Source of the DNA: Chitinophagaceae bacterium
GTDB lineage: Bacteria > Bacteroidota > Bacteroidia > Chitinophagales > Chitinophagaceae
DNA length: 64,000 nt
Assembly: GCA_024508725.1 (NCBI GenBank)
Contig: JANINS010000001.1
Location: 305,837 to 369,836, forward strand
Direction of reading: 5' to 3'
This document shows, in pieces, positions 8,919 through 17,057 of this stretch. Position numbers and translations under genes: made by a program. The stretch's first letter is position 1; every line of letters begins with the position of its first letter. The notes under the pieces were generated by a model, which had not been told where the DNA came from, ran no database searches, and worked only from the letters and a program-made list of their open reading frames with translations.

Positions 8919-8946
8919 CATCGCCTGTTGTGTCACTCACTTGTAC
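8919..8946 (-). repeat. Intergenic element, GTGACAC type (copy B)
   Basis: Read on the minus strand this is GTACAAGTGAGTGACACAAC followed by AGGCGATG. With six upstream bases (CAGAAC) it matches the copy at 35082-35109 at 33 of 34 positions although the loci are 26 kb apart. It lies about 120 bases upstream of the ABC ATPase start, in the same sense as that gene, and downstream of the fadN-type gene. Confidence 0.85.
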
Positions 8947-8968
8947 GTTCTGTGCTATGATGGGCAAC

Positions 8969-11374
8969 TTAATTCCGCACCGGTTTACCAGTCTTCAATA
9001 CAGCCTGGATACGCTCCAAAGATTTTCTTTCTCCACATAATGATAAGAAAGCTTCTCTTTCAAGATCCAATAAGTATTGTTCTGATACCAGAGAGTATTC
9101 ACTCAGGTCTCCACCACACATTACATACGCCAGTTTCTTTGCTACTGTAACATCATGATCTGTTGCATAGCCAGCTCTCCACATGCCATTGATGCCAGCA
9201 TATAAAGTTCCGAGTGCATTGCGACCCAGCACTTTTACATCTTTACGCTGAACAGGTGTTACATAACCCTGGTCGTATAATTCAATTACAGATTTCTTTG
9301 CTTCAGCAATTCTTCTGGATTGATTGATCACTACTTCGTCTAAACCTTTTCTCAACACGCCAATATCGTATGCCTCAAATCCAGAGGTGGCTACTTTTGC
9401 AGTAGCAATCGTTAAGAAGCGGTTTTTAAGTGTAATGGTTTCAGGTTCGTCTTCGTGCATTTCATCAGCAGCTCGTAATGCAAATTCTTTTGTTCCACCA
9501 CCACCAGGAATCAATCCAACACCTAACTCAACCAATCCAATATATGTTTCTGCAGCAGCACAAACTTTATCGGCATGTAAGCTCAATTCACAAGCACCAC
9601 CTAAGGTTAGTCCATGAGGAGCCACCACAACAGGAACAGAAGAATACCTGGCTCTCATCATCGTATTTTGGAACATTCGGATGGCCATGTCAAGCTCATC
9701 ATATTCCTGTTCTATTGCAAACATGAAGATCATTCCAACATTCGCTCCCGCTGAGAAGTTCGCCCCATCATTAGCAATCACCAACCCTTTGAATTTTTCT
9801 TCAGCTATTGATATTGATTTCTGGATTCCTTCCAATACTTCACCACCAATGCTGTTCATTTTAGTGCTCCATTCTAATGCAGCAACACCATCACCAATAT
9901 CATATAAACGACATGCACTATTCTTCCAGATCGTCTTATCAGAATGATTGCTAAGTATGAGGAATGATTCTGCACCAGGAATTTCTTTGTACGATTTCGT
10001 TGCTACATCATAGTACAAACGCTTTCCATTCTCTACTTTATAAAAGTTTTGATTTCCGGCAGCCAGCATTTCTTCTACCCATGGAGCCACTTTTACTCCG
10101 CCAGCTTTCATTGCTTCAACAGTTTTAGCAACACCGATCACATCCCAGCTTTCAAAAGGACCGATCTCCCATCCAAAACCGGCTTTCATGGCATCATCTA
10201 CACGATACAATTCATCACTGATCTCAGGAATTCTGAATGAGATATAAGAGAAGAGGCTGTTATGAAATGTCCTGTAAAATTCCCCGGCTTTATCCTGGCC
10301 TGCAGCCAATATTTTCAAACGCTGCTTTAGGTCTTCAACAGGTTTTGCAGCTTCTATCGTTGCAAACTTTGGTTTGATGCGAGGTGCATATTCCAAAGTG
10401 TTCAGATCAAGTACATGAATTTCTTTATCAGACTTTCTTTCTTCCGGGCTTCCTTCAACAACAGGCAATTTTATTTTTTTAAAGAAGCCTTGTCCTGACT
10501 TGTCGCCCAACCAATTATTCGTAACAACTTTTTCGAGCCATGAAGGAATATTGAAAATATCTTTTGCTTCATCAGCCGGACAATTCTCACCAACACCTTT
10601 TGCCACTTTCACCAAAGTATCGATACCCACCACATCTGCTGTTCTGAATGTGGCAGATTTAGGACGACCAGCAATTGGTCCTGTGAGCAGATCAACTTCA
10701 TCGATCGTTAAGCCCATCTTCTCCATGATGTGGAAGATGCTCATGATGCTGAAGACACCAATTCTGTTAGCAATAAATGCAGGCGTATCTTTTGCGAGAA
10801 CAGTTGTTTTTCCAAGAAAAAGATCGCCATAATGCATCAGGAAATCGGTAACGGCAGGATCGGTATCAGGCGTTGGAATGATCTCCAATAAACGCAAATA
10901 TCTTGGTGGATTAAAGAAGTGTGTTCCGCAAAAATTTCTTTTAAAATCTTCACTTCTTCCCTGCGATAACAAGTGAATAGGAATGCCGGAAGTATTCGAT
11001 GTAATAAGTGTTCCCGGTTTGCGGAACTGTTCTACTTTCTCATATACCTGTTGTTTGATGTCTAATCTTTCGATCACTACCTCGATGATCCAGTCACACG
11101 AAGCAATGTCTTTCATGTTATCATCAAAATTGCCTGTAGTGATCCGTTTCACTACATCTTTTGTATAAACAGGAGAAGGATTGCTTTTTAAAGCAGCCTG
11201 TAGTGCATCGTTCACAATTTTATTTTTCTCTGCAGGTTTTGCATCTGCAGCAACATCTTTCGGAACGATATCCAACAACAACACCTGAACTCCGATACCA
11301 GCAAAATGACAGGCAATACGGCTACCCATTACTCCACTACCCAGAACAGCAACTTTTTTGATTGTACGTTTCAT
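8969..11374 (-). CDS. 3-hydroxyacyl-CoA dehydrogenase / enoyl-CoA hydratase fusion (FadN type)
   Basis: An 801-residue bifunctional beta-oxidation enzyme. The N-terminal NAD-binding domain starts with VAVLGSGVMGSRIACHFAGIG (residues 9-29). The HCDH C-terminal domain follows with GTHFFNPPRYLRLLEIIPT (about residues 145-165). A crotonase domain occupies roughly residues 490-690 (ANDGANFSAGANV for the oxyanion hole, and GLTLGGACELSLHAD). This dehydrogenase-first order matches Bacillus FadN and differs from E. coli FadB, which is hydratase-first. It should hydrate enoyl-CoA and oxidise 3-hydroxyacyl-CoA with NAD. Thiolase and acyl-CoA dehydrogenase partners, often adjacent in other genomes, are not in the window. 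Confidence 0.93.
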   Translation of the reverse strand: MKRTIKKVAVLGSGVMGSRIACHFAGIGVQVLLLDIVPKDVAADAKPAEKNKIVNDALQAALKSNPSPVYTKDVVKRITTGNFDDNMKDIASCDWIIEVVIERLDIKQQVYEKVEQFRKPGTLITSNTSGIPIHLLSQGRSEDFKRNFCGTHFFNPPRYLRLLEIIPTPDTDPAVTDFLMHYGDLFLGKTTVLAKDTPAFIANRIGVFSIMSIFHIMEKMGLTIDEVDLLTGPIAGRPKSATFRTADVVGIDTLVKVAKGVGENCPADEAKDIFNIPSWLEKVVTNNWLGDKSGQGFFKKIKLPVVEGSPEERKSDKEIHVLDLNTLEYAPRIKPKFATIEAAKPVEDLKQRLKILAAGQDKAGEFYRTFHNSLFSYISFRIPEISDELYRVDDAMKAGFGWEIGPFESWDVIGVAKTVEAMKAGGVKVAPWVEEMLAAGNQNFYKVENGKRLYYDVATKSYKEIPGAESFLILSNHSDKTIWKNSACRLYDIGDGVAALEWSTKMNSIGGEVLEGIQKSISIAEEKFKGLVIANDGANFSAGANVGMIFMFAIEQEYDELDMAIRMFQNTMMRARYSSVPVVVAPHGLTLGGACELSLHADKVCAAAETYIGLVELGVGLIPGGGGTKEFALRAADEMHEDEPETITLKNRFLTIATAKVATSGFEAYDIGVLRKGLDEVVINQSRRIAEAKKSVIELYDQGYVTPVQRKDVKVLGRNALGTLYAGINGMWRAGYATDHDVTVAKKLAYVMCGGDLSEYSLVSEQYLLDLEREAFLSLCGERKSLERIQAVLKTGKPVRN

Positions 11375-11413
11375 AGCAAATAGTTAGTTATGCAACTATT
11401 TTCGAAGATAATA

Positions 11414-11444
11414 AAAAAGCTGCCTGTAAATCAAGCAGCTTTTT
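11414..11444 (-). terminator. Intrinsic terminator of metG
   Basis: Ten-bp stem AAAAAGCTGC / GCAGCTTTTT with an 11-base loop, 20 bases beyond the metG stop codon. Read leftward it ends in a T-run. Confidence 0.8.
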
Positions 11445-11463
11445 ATTAAGTTTTTGAATGATG

Positions 11464-13581
11464 TTAGCTAACGGCAGAACCTTCATCGATCTTTCCTTCC
11501 GGATTGATGAAATGAAGCTTGCCCGATTTGTCTTCAGCCATTAATATCATTCCCTGGCTTTCGATACCTCTCATTTTTCTCGGAGCAAGGTTGGCAACAA
11601 CTGTAACCTGCTTACCAACGATCTCTTCAGGTTTGAAATGCATGGCAATTCCAGAAACGATCGTTCTATGCTCAAATCCAAGGTCTACCTGCAACTTCAA
11701 CAACTTATCGGCCTTCTCTACTTTTTCTGCTGAAGTGATCGTTCCTACTCTGAAATCCATCTTAGCGAAATCATCATAAACGATCTCTGATTTAAGATTT
11801 GCTGGCTGATTTGCCACTGTTGCTGTATTCGTTGTTTCCACTTTTGGCTTTTGACTTTTGACTTTTAATTTCTCCAATTGTTCCGCAATCTCTGCATCCT
11901 CTACTTTTCTAAAAAGCAGTTGTGGTTCTCGCAAACTGTAACCTACACTCAGCAATTTGATCTTTCCTGCATTTTCCCAATCAAGCATCTTGTCTACCAC
12001 CTTCATCATGTACAACATCTTCTTCGCAGTATTTGGAAGAAATGGATTGATGAGTATTGCCAGGTTAGCCGTTAACTGCAAACACAGGTGCAGGCAATTA
12101 TCGATCTGTTTTTGAGTCTCCGGATTTTCGGTTAACTGTTTAGCTACGATCCATGGCTGCTTTTCCTGCATGTATTTATTGCCTTTCCTCGAAAGATCGA
12201 TCACTTCGAATAAAGCTTCTCTAAAATTGTATCCTTCAAGCAGATCTTCAATTTTTACTTTTGACTTTTGAATATCATCGATCAGTTTCTTATCTGCTTC
12301 ATCCAGTAATTCGTCATGCAACTTGGAAACTTTTCCATTGGTGAGCTTATGCATCAACACCCATGTTCTGTTCACGAAATTTCCAAAGATGGAAACCAAC
12401 TCACTGTTCACTGCATCCTGGAAACCTTTCCATGTAAACTCACTGTCTTTTGTTTCAGGAGCGATCTGCGTTAAATAATATCGCAAAGCATCAGCAAACT
12501 GAACGCCGCCATTTTCTTTTTTGATCCAGTCATTGATGTAATCATCCATTTCGATGCTCCATCCACGGCTTGTACTCATCTTATCGCCTTCCAGGTTCAT
12601 GAACTCATTCGAAGGCACATTCGATGGAACAATATTTCCATGCAGCTTCAGCATGATAGGAAATATGATCGCATGAAAAACGATGTTATCCTTTCCAATA
12701 AAATGAACTAAGCTGGTGTCTTTATCATACCAATATGGCTTCCAGTCTTTATCATTATCAATTGCCCATTGTTTCGTTGCACTCACATAACCGATGGGTG
12801 CATCAAACCATACATACAACACTTTACCTTCTGCATCTGCAACAGGAACTTTGATACCCCAGTCCAGGTCTCTCGTTACAGCTCTTGGTTGCAAGCCACC
12901 ATCGATCCAGCTTTTACATTGACCAACCACATTGGCTCTCCAATCATCTTTGTGTTCTTTCAATATCCATTCCCGCAACCATTCTTCATGTTTATTCAAT
13001 GGCAGATACCAGTGCTTTGTAGCTTTCTTCACTGGCTTTTGTCCACTTAAAGTAGAAACGGGATTGATCAACTCATCCGGACTCAAACTCTTACCACATT
13101 TCTCACACTGATCTCCATAAGCACTATCAAAACCACAATTCGGACAGGTGCCTTTTATAAATCTGTCAGCCAAAAAAGTTTTCGTTTCTTCATCGTAATA
13201 CTGCTCACTTTCCTTCACTTCCAGTTCACCGTCATTATTTAAAGCAGTGAAAAATTCCTGTGCCGTTTCATGATGTATTGGTGCAGACGTTCTGTGATAG
13301 ATATCAAACTCGATGGAAAGATCTTTAAAGTTCTGTTCAATGATGGGATGATACTTATCAATGATCGCCTGTGCCGTTGTGCCTTCCTTCATTGCCTGGA
13401 TGGGAATTGCCGTTCCATGCTCATCACTTCCACACACAAACACAACATCTCTTTTCTGAGACTTCAGGTAACGTACATATATATCTGCAGGCAAATACGC
13501 ACCAGCCAAATGACCAATATGTTTCAGTCCGTTAGCATAAGGCAAAGCCGCTGTAATCAAATATCGTTTTAGAGAATTCAT
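11464..13581 (-). CDS. metG: Methionine--tRNA ligase
   Basis: A 705-residue class I aminoacyl-tRNA synthetase. The HIGH motif is at residues 21-24 (GLKHIGHLAG). A zinc knuckle with four cysteines lies around residues 144-165 (CPNCGF...CEKCG). KMSTS replaces KMSKS at residues 334-338 (GDKMSTSRG), a common variant. The anticodon-binding helical domain covers about 400-560. A C-terminal EMAPII/Trbp111 tRNA-binding domain (YDDFAKMDFRVGTI... to the end) gives dimerisation and tRNA affinity. The linker before this last domain (KLKVKSQKPKVETTN) is encoded by a reiterated AAAAGTC word. A -7 promoter box is at 13670-13677 and intergenic element copy C lies in the presumed leader. Confidence 0.98.
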   Translation of the reverse strand: MNSLKRYLITAALPYANGLKHIGHLAGAYLPADIYVRYLKSQKRDVVFVCGSDEHGTAIPIQAMKEGTTAQAIIDKYHPIIEQNFKDLSIEFDIYHRTSAPIHHETAQEFFTALNNDGELEVKESEQYYDEETKTFLADRFIKGTCPNCGFDSAYGDQCEKCGKSLSPDELINPVSTLSGQKPVKKATKHWYLPLNKHEEWLREWILKEHKDDWRANVVGQCKSWIDGGLQPRAVTRDLDWGIKVPVADAEGKVLYVWFDAPIGYVSATKQWAIDNDKDWKPYWYDKDTSLVHFIGKDNIVFHAIIFPIMLKLHGNIVPSNVPSNEFMNLEGDKMSTSRGWSIEMDDYINDWIKKENGGVQFADALRYYLTQIAPETKDSEFTWKGFQDAVNSELVSIFGNFVNRTWVLMHKLTNGKVSKLHDELLDEADKKLIDDIQKSKVKIEDLLEGYNFREALFEVIDLSRKGNKYMQEKQPWIVAKQLTENPETQKQIDNCLHLCLQLTANLAILINPFLPNTAKKMLYMMKVVDKMLDWENAGKIKLLSVGYSLREPQLLFRKVEDAEIAEQLEKLKVKSQKPKVETTNTATVANQPANLKSEIVYDDFAKMDFRVGTITSAEKVEKADKLLKLQVDLGFEHRTIVSGIAMHFKPEEIVGKQVTVVANLAPRKMRGIESQGMILMAEDKSGKLHFINPEGKIDEGSAVS
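11838..11872 (-). repeat. Reiterated 7-base word inside metG
   Basis: On the minus strand the unit AAAAGTC/AAAAGCC/AAAAGTG is repeated about four times and encodes the linker KVKSQKPKV between the catalytic body and the tRNA-binding domain. A shorter tract of the same word lies at 12253-12275 in the same gene. The word style resembles that of the intergenic palindromes. Confidence 0.6.
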
Positions 13582-13611
13582 TTTTGGGCCCTAAACTTTT
13601 GGTTCTCAACT

Positions 13612-13639
13612 CATCGTCCCTTGCGTCGCACACTTATAC
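13612..13639 (-). repeat. Intergenic element, GCGACGC type (copy C)
   Basis: On the minus strand GTATAAGTGTGCGACGCAAG followed by GGACGATG. It lies 30 bases upstream of the metG start, in the same sense, and downstream of a -7 box at 13670-13677, so it would be transcribed within the metG leader. Confidence 0.8.
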
Positions 13640-13669
13640 AAATGAACTTTATTCAGCAATGACGGGCAG

Positions 13670-13677
13670 CAAATGTA
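13670..13677 (-). promoter_or_regulatory. -7 promoter box for metG
   Basis: TACATTTG on the minus strand matches TAnnTTTG exactly and is followed by CTGCC, the extended form also seen near pth and atpG. No clear TTG lies at the -33 distance. The predicted start near 13663 would give a leader of about 80 bases containing copy C. Confidence 0.5.
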
Positions 13678-13696
13678 AGTAATCTGACAGGAAGGC

Positions 13697-13870
13697 TTAA
13701 GACATCACCCAATACGATATTCCAACCCAGACAGCGATGAAGCAAGCTATGGCAATAGCATCGGGTTTTAGTTCACGCCAGGACTTTTGCTTGTATTGTT
13801 TCTGGTAAAGTATCCAGGCAAGAAAAGCGAATACTGCAATGCCATATCGAAGAAAAAAGTAAAGTCCCAT
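13697..13870 (-). CDS. Small two-helix membrane protein, 57 residues
   Basis: A short frame from ATG 13870 to a TAA at 13697-13699 encodes MGLYFFLRYGIAVFAFLAW, then a basic hinge (YQKQYKQKSWRELKPD) and a second hydrophobic helix (AIAIACFIAVWVGISYWV). The layout of helix, positively charged loop, helix is typical of small inner-membrane proteins with both ends outside and a cytoplasmic loop. A longer overlapping frame on the same strand (13768-14022) has no such order. The function is unknown. It lies alone between metG and the promoter of the next unit. Confidence 0.65.
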   Translation of the reverse strand: MGLYFFLRYGIAVFAFLAWILYQKQYKQKSWRELKPDAIAIACFIAVWVGISYWVMS

Positions 13871-14045
13871 GCTTTGAAGTTATGAAAAACAAATAAAACG
13901 ATAATCCGCAAACGATTGCTTAAATGATTTTTATCATGAAAAAATGCTTGAGTGCCGTAAACTAATTCCACGTAAATGCAATGCCAGCAAGGGTTTAAAC
14001 GATTTCTTAACGACTCGGGCATGGTAGAATTTGAAGAAACTTGCC

Positions 14046-14076
14046 TTGTAACCGCTCTTTAGCCATTCTATATTTG
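14046..14076 (+). promoter_or_regulatory. Bacteroidota-type promoter
   Basis: TTG at 14046-14048, a 20-base spacer, then TATATTTG at 14069-14076. This matches the TTG-N19/20-TAnnTTTG pattern of the Bacteroidota primary sigma factor. Start of transcription is predicted near 14083. Confidence 0.7.
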
Positions 14077-14082
14077 TGTTAC

Positions 14083-14200
14083 AAAGATGATCGATAGCCA
14101 CCAGGGCGGTTCATCTCACAAAAAAGATATTTCGAACTCTTTCATATGGCAAGCAATCGTTAGAGGCCTTCTGTTTCTACAGAAGGCTCTCGTTTTTTAT
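14083..14200 (+). ncRNA. Candidate small RNA or attenuated leader upstream of the 14252 gene
   Basis: From the predicted start (about 14083) to the T-run (about 14200) the transcript would be roughly 115 bases. It can form a 5' hairpin (GATGA...TCATC around 14097-14127, with GCC/GGC pairs inside) and ends in a terminator stem. No ORF with a recognisable product is present. The end lies 50 bases before the next start codon, so it could be an independent sRNA or a conditional terminator. The sequence alone does not decide. Confidence 0.4.
14162..14198 (+). terminator. Intrinsic terminator or attenuator
   Basis: Stem GCCTTCTG / CAGAAGGC with loop TTTCTA, extended by AGAG / CTCT across a bulge, followed by CGTTTTTTA. 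No gene on this strand ends before it, so it must end a non-coding transcript or attenuate the 14252 gene. Confidence 0.7.
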
Positions 14201-14251
14201 AGCATTCCCATCTCCTTGGCATAAAACTTCGGCGTTATCCTAAAAAACCAA

Positions 14252-14854
14252 ATGAAAGCTCCGGCTATTGTTCCCGATAATCATTCAGGTGCCAGTTCTG
14301 ATAATGAATTCTCTGTACAAAAGGAGGATGTTAGATCTGCCCAAAAGCTTTTCCAATTGGGGAAAGCCCGTTTATTGAATGTGAATCAATGGCACCAGAT
14401 AAGTGGAATGGCAAGTGCGGTTTTTCAACTTACTGATGAACAGGGAAAAGAAGTAAACCGGCCTGCTAAACTGGGAGATCATTTCAAGATCGACATCCCG
14501 GGACCTGGAACAATCACTGGCAAAGGCAACGATTGGGTACAAATTGAGGCAATAGAAGATAATGCCGAAGCAGATTGTGAGATCATTGCCATAAGGGTTC
14601 GTCCTGTTTCTAATCCGCAAAACTCTAAGGAAGATGTTGCCCATTTTTTCTCAGAAGAGGCAAGCAGTACGTTCTCAATAACAAGGAATGGGAATATTGT
14701 AACAGCCGCTGTACAGGGAAGAAATGAGAAGCCAAACCTTAAAGCTGAAAACTTGCTGGATAAAGTTCGCAATGCCGTAGTTGGCACATCTGCAATTGCC
14801 GGAATGAATAAGCCACAATGGAAAAGCTTAGTGAAGGGATTGTTATCTGAGTAA
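14252..14854 (+). CDS. Conserved hypothetical protein, 200 residues
   Basis: No named family is recognised. The protein is soluble and without a signal peptide. The N-terminal 30 residues are polar, followed by a segment with HQISGMASAVFQLTDEQGKEVNRPAKLGDHFKIDIPGPG... that looks like a small beta-barrel or split-barrel domain (residues about 45-125), and a C-terminal helical part (AENLLDKVRNAVVGTSAIAGMNKPQWKSLVKGLLSE). Many Bacteroidota carry proteins of this layout next to stress genes, but I cannot assign a role. It has its own upstream unit with promoter and hairpin and precedes the SDR stress oxidoreductase by 66 bases. Confidence 0.7.
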   Translation: MKAPAIVPDNHSGASSDNEFSVQKEDVRSAQKLFQLGKARLLNVNQWHQISGMASAVFQLTDEQGKEVNRPAKLGDHFKIDIPGPGTITGKGNDWVQIEAIEDNAEADCEIIAIRVRPVSNPQNSKEDVAHFFSEEASSTFSITRNGNIVTAAVQGRNEKPNLKAENLLDKVRNAVVGTSAIAGMNKPQWKSLVKGLLSE

Positions 14855-14920
14855 GCCACACCTCAATCCGTTGATTTTGTGCTGGTATGATGTTTTCTTA
14901 TTTACCAGAAACAGTTCGGT

Positions 14921-15784
14921 ATGCAAAAAGGAGGTGAGAAAAAGCCGCTTCGTAAACAACAATCACAATCAAGGCCTGGTAAGGAGGTTAAGATGACTCC
15001 GAAACCTGAATCGAAACCAAAACCTGATGAGCATGGTAAACTTGCAGGTAAATGTGCTTTGATCACAGGTGGCGATAGTGGTATTGGAAAAGCCGTGGCG
15101 ATACTTTTTGCAAAAGAAGGGGCTGATGTAGCCATCGCTTACCTGAATGAACAGGAAGATGCAGCAGAAACAAAAGCTGAAGTAGAAAGCTATGGCAGAA
15201 AATGTTTTTTGTTTCCGGGTGATCTGGGTAAAGAAAACAATTGTAAAAAGTTAGTTGCGAATGCAGCAAAAAAGTTAGGCAAGATCGACATTCTTATAAA
15301 TAATGCTGCGCTGCACTGGGAACAGGAATCGATCGAAGACATTACAACTGACCAGTTACTAAAGACATTTCAATCTAATTTCTTCTCTTATTTCTGGGTA
15401 ACAAAGTATGCAATGCAGTATTTGAAGAAAGGAGCTGCCATTGTAAACACTACTTCTGTTACGGCATACCGTGGCAGCGGACACCTGATCGATTATGCTT
15501 CAACAAAAGGAGCGATCGTTGCTTTTACAAGAAGTCTTGCACAAAGCCTGACAGAGAAAGGAATCAGGGTGAATGGTGTTGCTCCAGGTCCGATATGGAC
15601 TCCACTCATTGCTTCAACATTTGATAAGAAGAAAGTTGCTGAGTTTGGAAGTGATGTACCGATGAAAAGAGCCGGAGAACCAAATGAAGTGGCTCCATGT
15701 TTTCTTTTCCTGGCAAGTGATGATTCAAGTTATATAACCGGACAAGTGTTACATCCGAATGGAGGAGAGATAGTAAATGGATAA
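14921..15784 (+). CDS. SDR oxidoreductase, general stress protein 39 type (YhxC/YghA-like)
   Basis: A 287-residue short-chain dehydrogenase. The basic, Gln/Pro-rich N-terminus with RPGKE..MTPKPE is characteristic of the GSP39 group. The cofactor motif TGGDSGIGKAVA is at about residues 49-60, NNAA at about 127, and the catalytic Ser (NTTSV) and YxxxK (YASTK) follow. An NADP-linked aldehyde or ketone reduction is expected, and the substrate is uncertain. An in-frame ATG at 14993 is preceded by a perfect AAGGAGG five bases away, so a shorter form is possible. Family alignments include the N-terminal segment, so I keep 14921. A palindromic repeat starts within a few bases of its stop codon. Confidence 0.9.
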   Translation: MQKGGEKKPLRKQQSQSRPGKEVKMTPKPESKPKPDEHGKLAGKCALITGGDSGIGKAVAILFAKEGADVAIAYLNEQEDAAETKAEVESYGRKCFLFPGDLGKENNCKKLVANAAKKLGKIDILINNAALHWEQESIEDITTDQLLKTFQSNFFSYFWVTKYAMQYLKKGAAIVNTTSVTAYRGSGHLIDYASTKGAIVAFTRSLAQSLTEKGIRVNGVAPGPIWTPLIASTFDKKKVAEFGSDVPMKRAGEPNEVAPCFLFLASDDSSYITGQVLHPNGGEIVNG

Positions 15785-15786
15785 AA

Positions 15787-15878
15787 AGAAGTAACGCAAA
15801 GAACACAAAGAAAACGCAAAGTTCGCTAAGAGTCTTTGCGATCTCTGCGAAATAACTCAGCGTCCTTTGCGATACTTC
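15787..15878 (+). repeat. Palindromic word repeat (CGCAAAG type), copy 1
   Basis: An imperfect inverted repeat whose ends are GTAACGCAAAG and CTTTGCGATAC, with internal CGCAAAGTTCGCTAAGA and TCAGCGTCCTTTGCG. It begins three bases after the SDR stop codon. The reverse complement of 49468-49554 aligns with it along the full length (about 88 bases), so this is a dispersed element. It runs directly into intergenic element copy D. Confidence 0.8.
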
Positions 15879-15901
15879 AAAAGCTCATTTAAAAACAGAA
15901 C

Positions 15902-15929
15902 GTTGAAGTGAGTGACACAACAGACGATG
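15902..15929 (+). repeat. Intergenic element, GTGACAC type (copy D)
   Basis: GTTGAAGTGAGTGACACAAC followed by AGACGATG, preceded by CAGAAC as in copies B and E. It lies 23 bases upstream of the topoisomerase IB start, in sense orientation, directly behind palindrome copy 1. Confidence 0.85.
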
Positions 15930-15952
15930 AGTAAAGAATTAAAGTTGGTTAA

Positions 15953-17047
15953 ATGAAAATAATACATGCAGATACGGCGATAAAGATCCCTTCGAAAAAG
16001 ATACCTGAGCTTCTGAATGATAATGTTGCGAGTGCAAAAGCCGTGAAGCTGAAGTATGTGAGTGATAGTGATGAAGGAATTGAACGGATAAAAAAAGGCG
16101 ACAAGTTTGAATATCGTTTAGATGGAAAGAAAATTTCGGATGCGGAAACATTAGATCGTATCAAAAAACTTGTTATTCCACCGGCATGGGAAAATGTATG
16201 GATCTGCAAACAAGAGAATGGTCATATACAAGTTACCGGCATCGATGCAAGAGGAAGAAAGCAATACAGATATCATCCTTTATGGAATGCACTTAGAAAT
16301 GAAACAAAGTTTTATCGTTTGCTGGAGTTTGGAAAATGCCTTCCGAAGATTCGTGAACGATTGCAAAAAGATCTTTCCAAACAAGGTCTGCCCAAAGAAA
16401 AAGTATTGGCAGCAATCGTGAGCATCATGGATAAAACAAGTATTCGAATCGGCAACTCATTTTATGAAAAACTGTACGGTTCTTTTGGTTTAAGTACGAT
16501 GAAAGATAAGCATGTGAAGATTGAAGGTGGCACGATCAAGTTTTCTTTCAAAGGAAAAAAAGGTGTGTACCACGACATCTCAATGAAGAGCAAGAAGCTG
16601 GCAAACATTGTAAAGCAATGCCGGGATATTCCTGGTAAAGAATTGTTTCAATATTATGATTCAGATGGTGCTGCTCATTCAATTGATTCGGGCGAAGTGA
16701 ATGATTATATCAAAGAAATTTCGTGCGGTGATTTTACCAGTAAAGATTTCAGAACATGGACAGGCACGGTGCAATGTTTAATGTCGCTTAAAGATGCAGG
16801 CATATTTAGCAACCAGAAAGAGATGAAGAAGAACATAGTGTCTGCAATCGATTCAGTAGCCGAATCGCTTGGTAATACGAGAACGGTATGCAAGAAGCAT
16901 TACATCCATCCTACCGTACTCAACAGTTACGAGAACAATAAACTGGAAAGGTATTTGAAAGATTTAGAGAATAAAGCCGCTGAAGGTGACGAGATAACGG
17001 CATGTGAAGAGATTGTACTCACCCTTCTTCAGAAAGAGGCAGCTTAA
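15953..17047 (+). CDS. DNA topoisomerase IB
   Basis: A 364-residue poxvirus/bacterial-type IB topoisomerase, which relaxes supercoils through a 3'-phosphotyrosyl intermediate. The N-terminal domain includes LVIPPAWENVWIC (about residues 73-85) and the first active-site segment DARGRKQYRYH (98-108). The catalytic domain has KTSIRIGNSFYE (about 161-172), DFRTWTGT (Arg267) and the nucleophile in CKKHYIHP (Tyr317). These are the expected Arg/Lys, Arg, His and Tyr positions. It is 10 bases ahead of ku and should be co-transcribed with ku and ligD. Such linkage is seen in other Bacteroidota and Proteobacteria and suggests a role in break or torsion repair. Confidence 0.95.
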   Translation: MKIIHADTAIKIPSKKIPELLNDNVASAKAVKLKYVSDSDEGIERIKKGDKFEYRLDGKKISDAETLDRIKKLVIPPAWENVWICKQENGHIQVTGIDARGRKQYRYHPLWNALRNETKFYRLLEFGKCLPKIRERLQKDLSKQGLPKEKVLAAIVSIMDKTSIRIGNSFYEKLYGSFGLSTMKDKHVKIEGGTIKFSFKGKKGVYHDISMKSKKLANIVKQCRDIPGKELFQYYDSDGAAHSIDSGEVNDYIKEISCGDFTSKDFRTWTGTVQCLMSLKDAGIFSNQKEMKKNIVSAIDSVAESLGNTRTVCKKHYIHPTVLNSYENNKLERYLKDLENKAAEGDEITACEEIVLTLLQKEAA

Positions 17048-17057
17048 AACAAAATAT

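Larger units (their letters stand above)
13871..14251. other. Intergenic region with promoter and early terminator
   Basis: This gap of 381 bases separates the small membrane protein from the gene at 14252. It holds no convincing ORF. It contains a good promoter at 14046-14076 and a hairpin with a T-run at 14162-14198, listed separately. They suggest either a short RNA or a leader with premature termination ahead of the 14252 gene. Confidence 0.6.

Noticed and set aside
13768-14022. Leftward frame of 84 residues
   Set aside because: It is a shadow of the two-helix membrane protein read in another frame (13697-13870), which has a far more protein-like sequence.
14372-14859. Leftward frames opposite the 14252 gene
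   Set aside because: Two overlapping antisense frames, neither with a domain pattern, while the forward frame has normal codon use.
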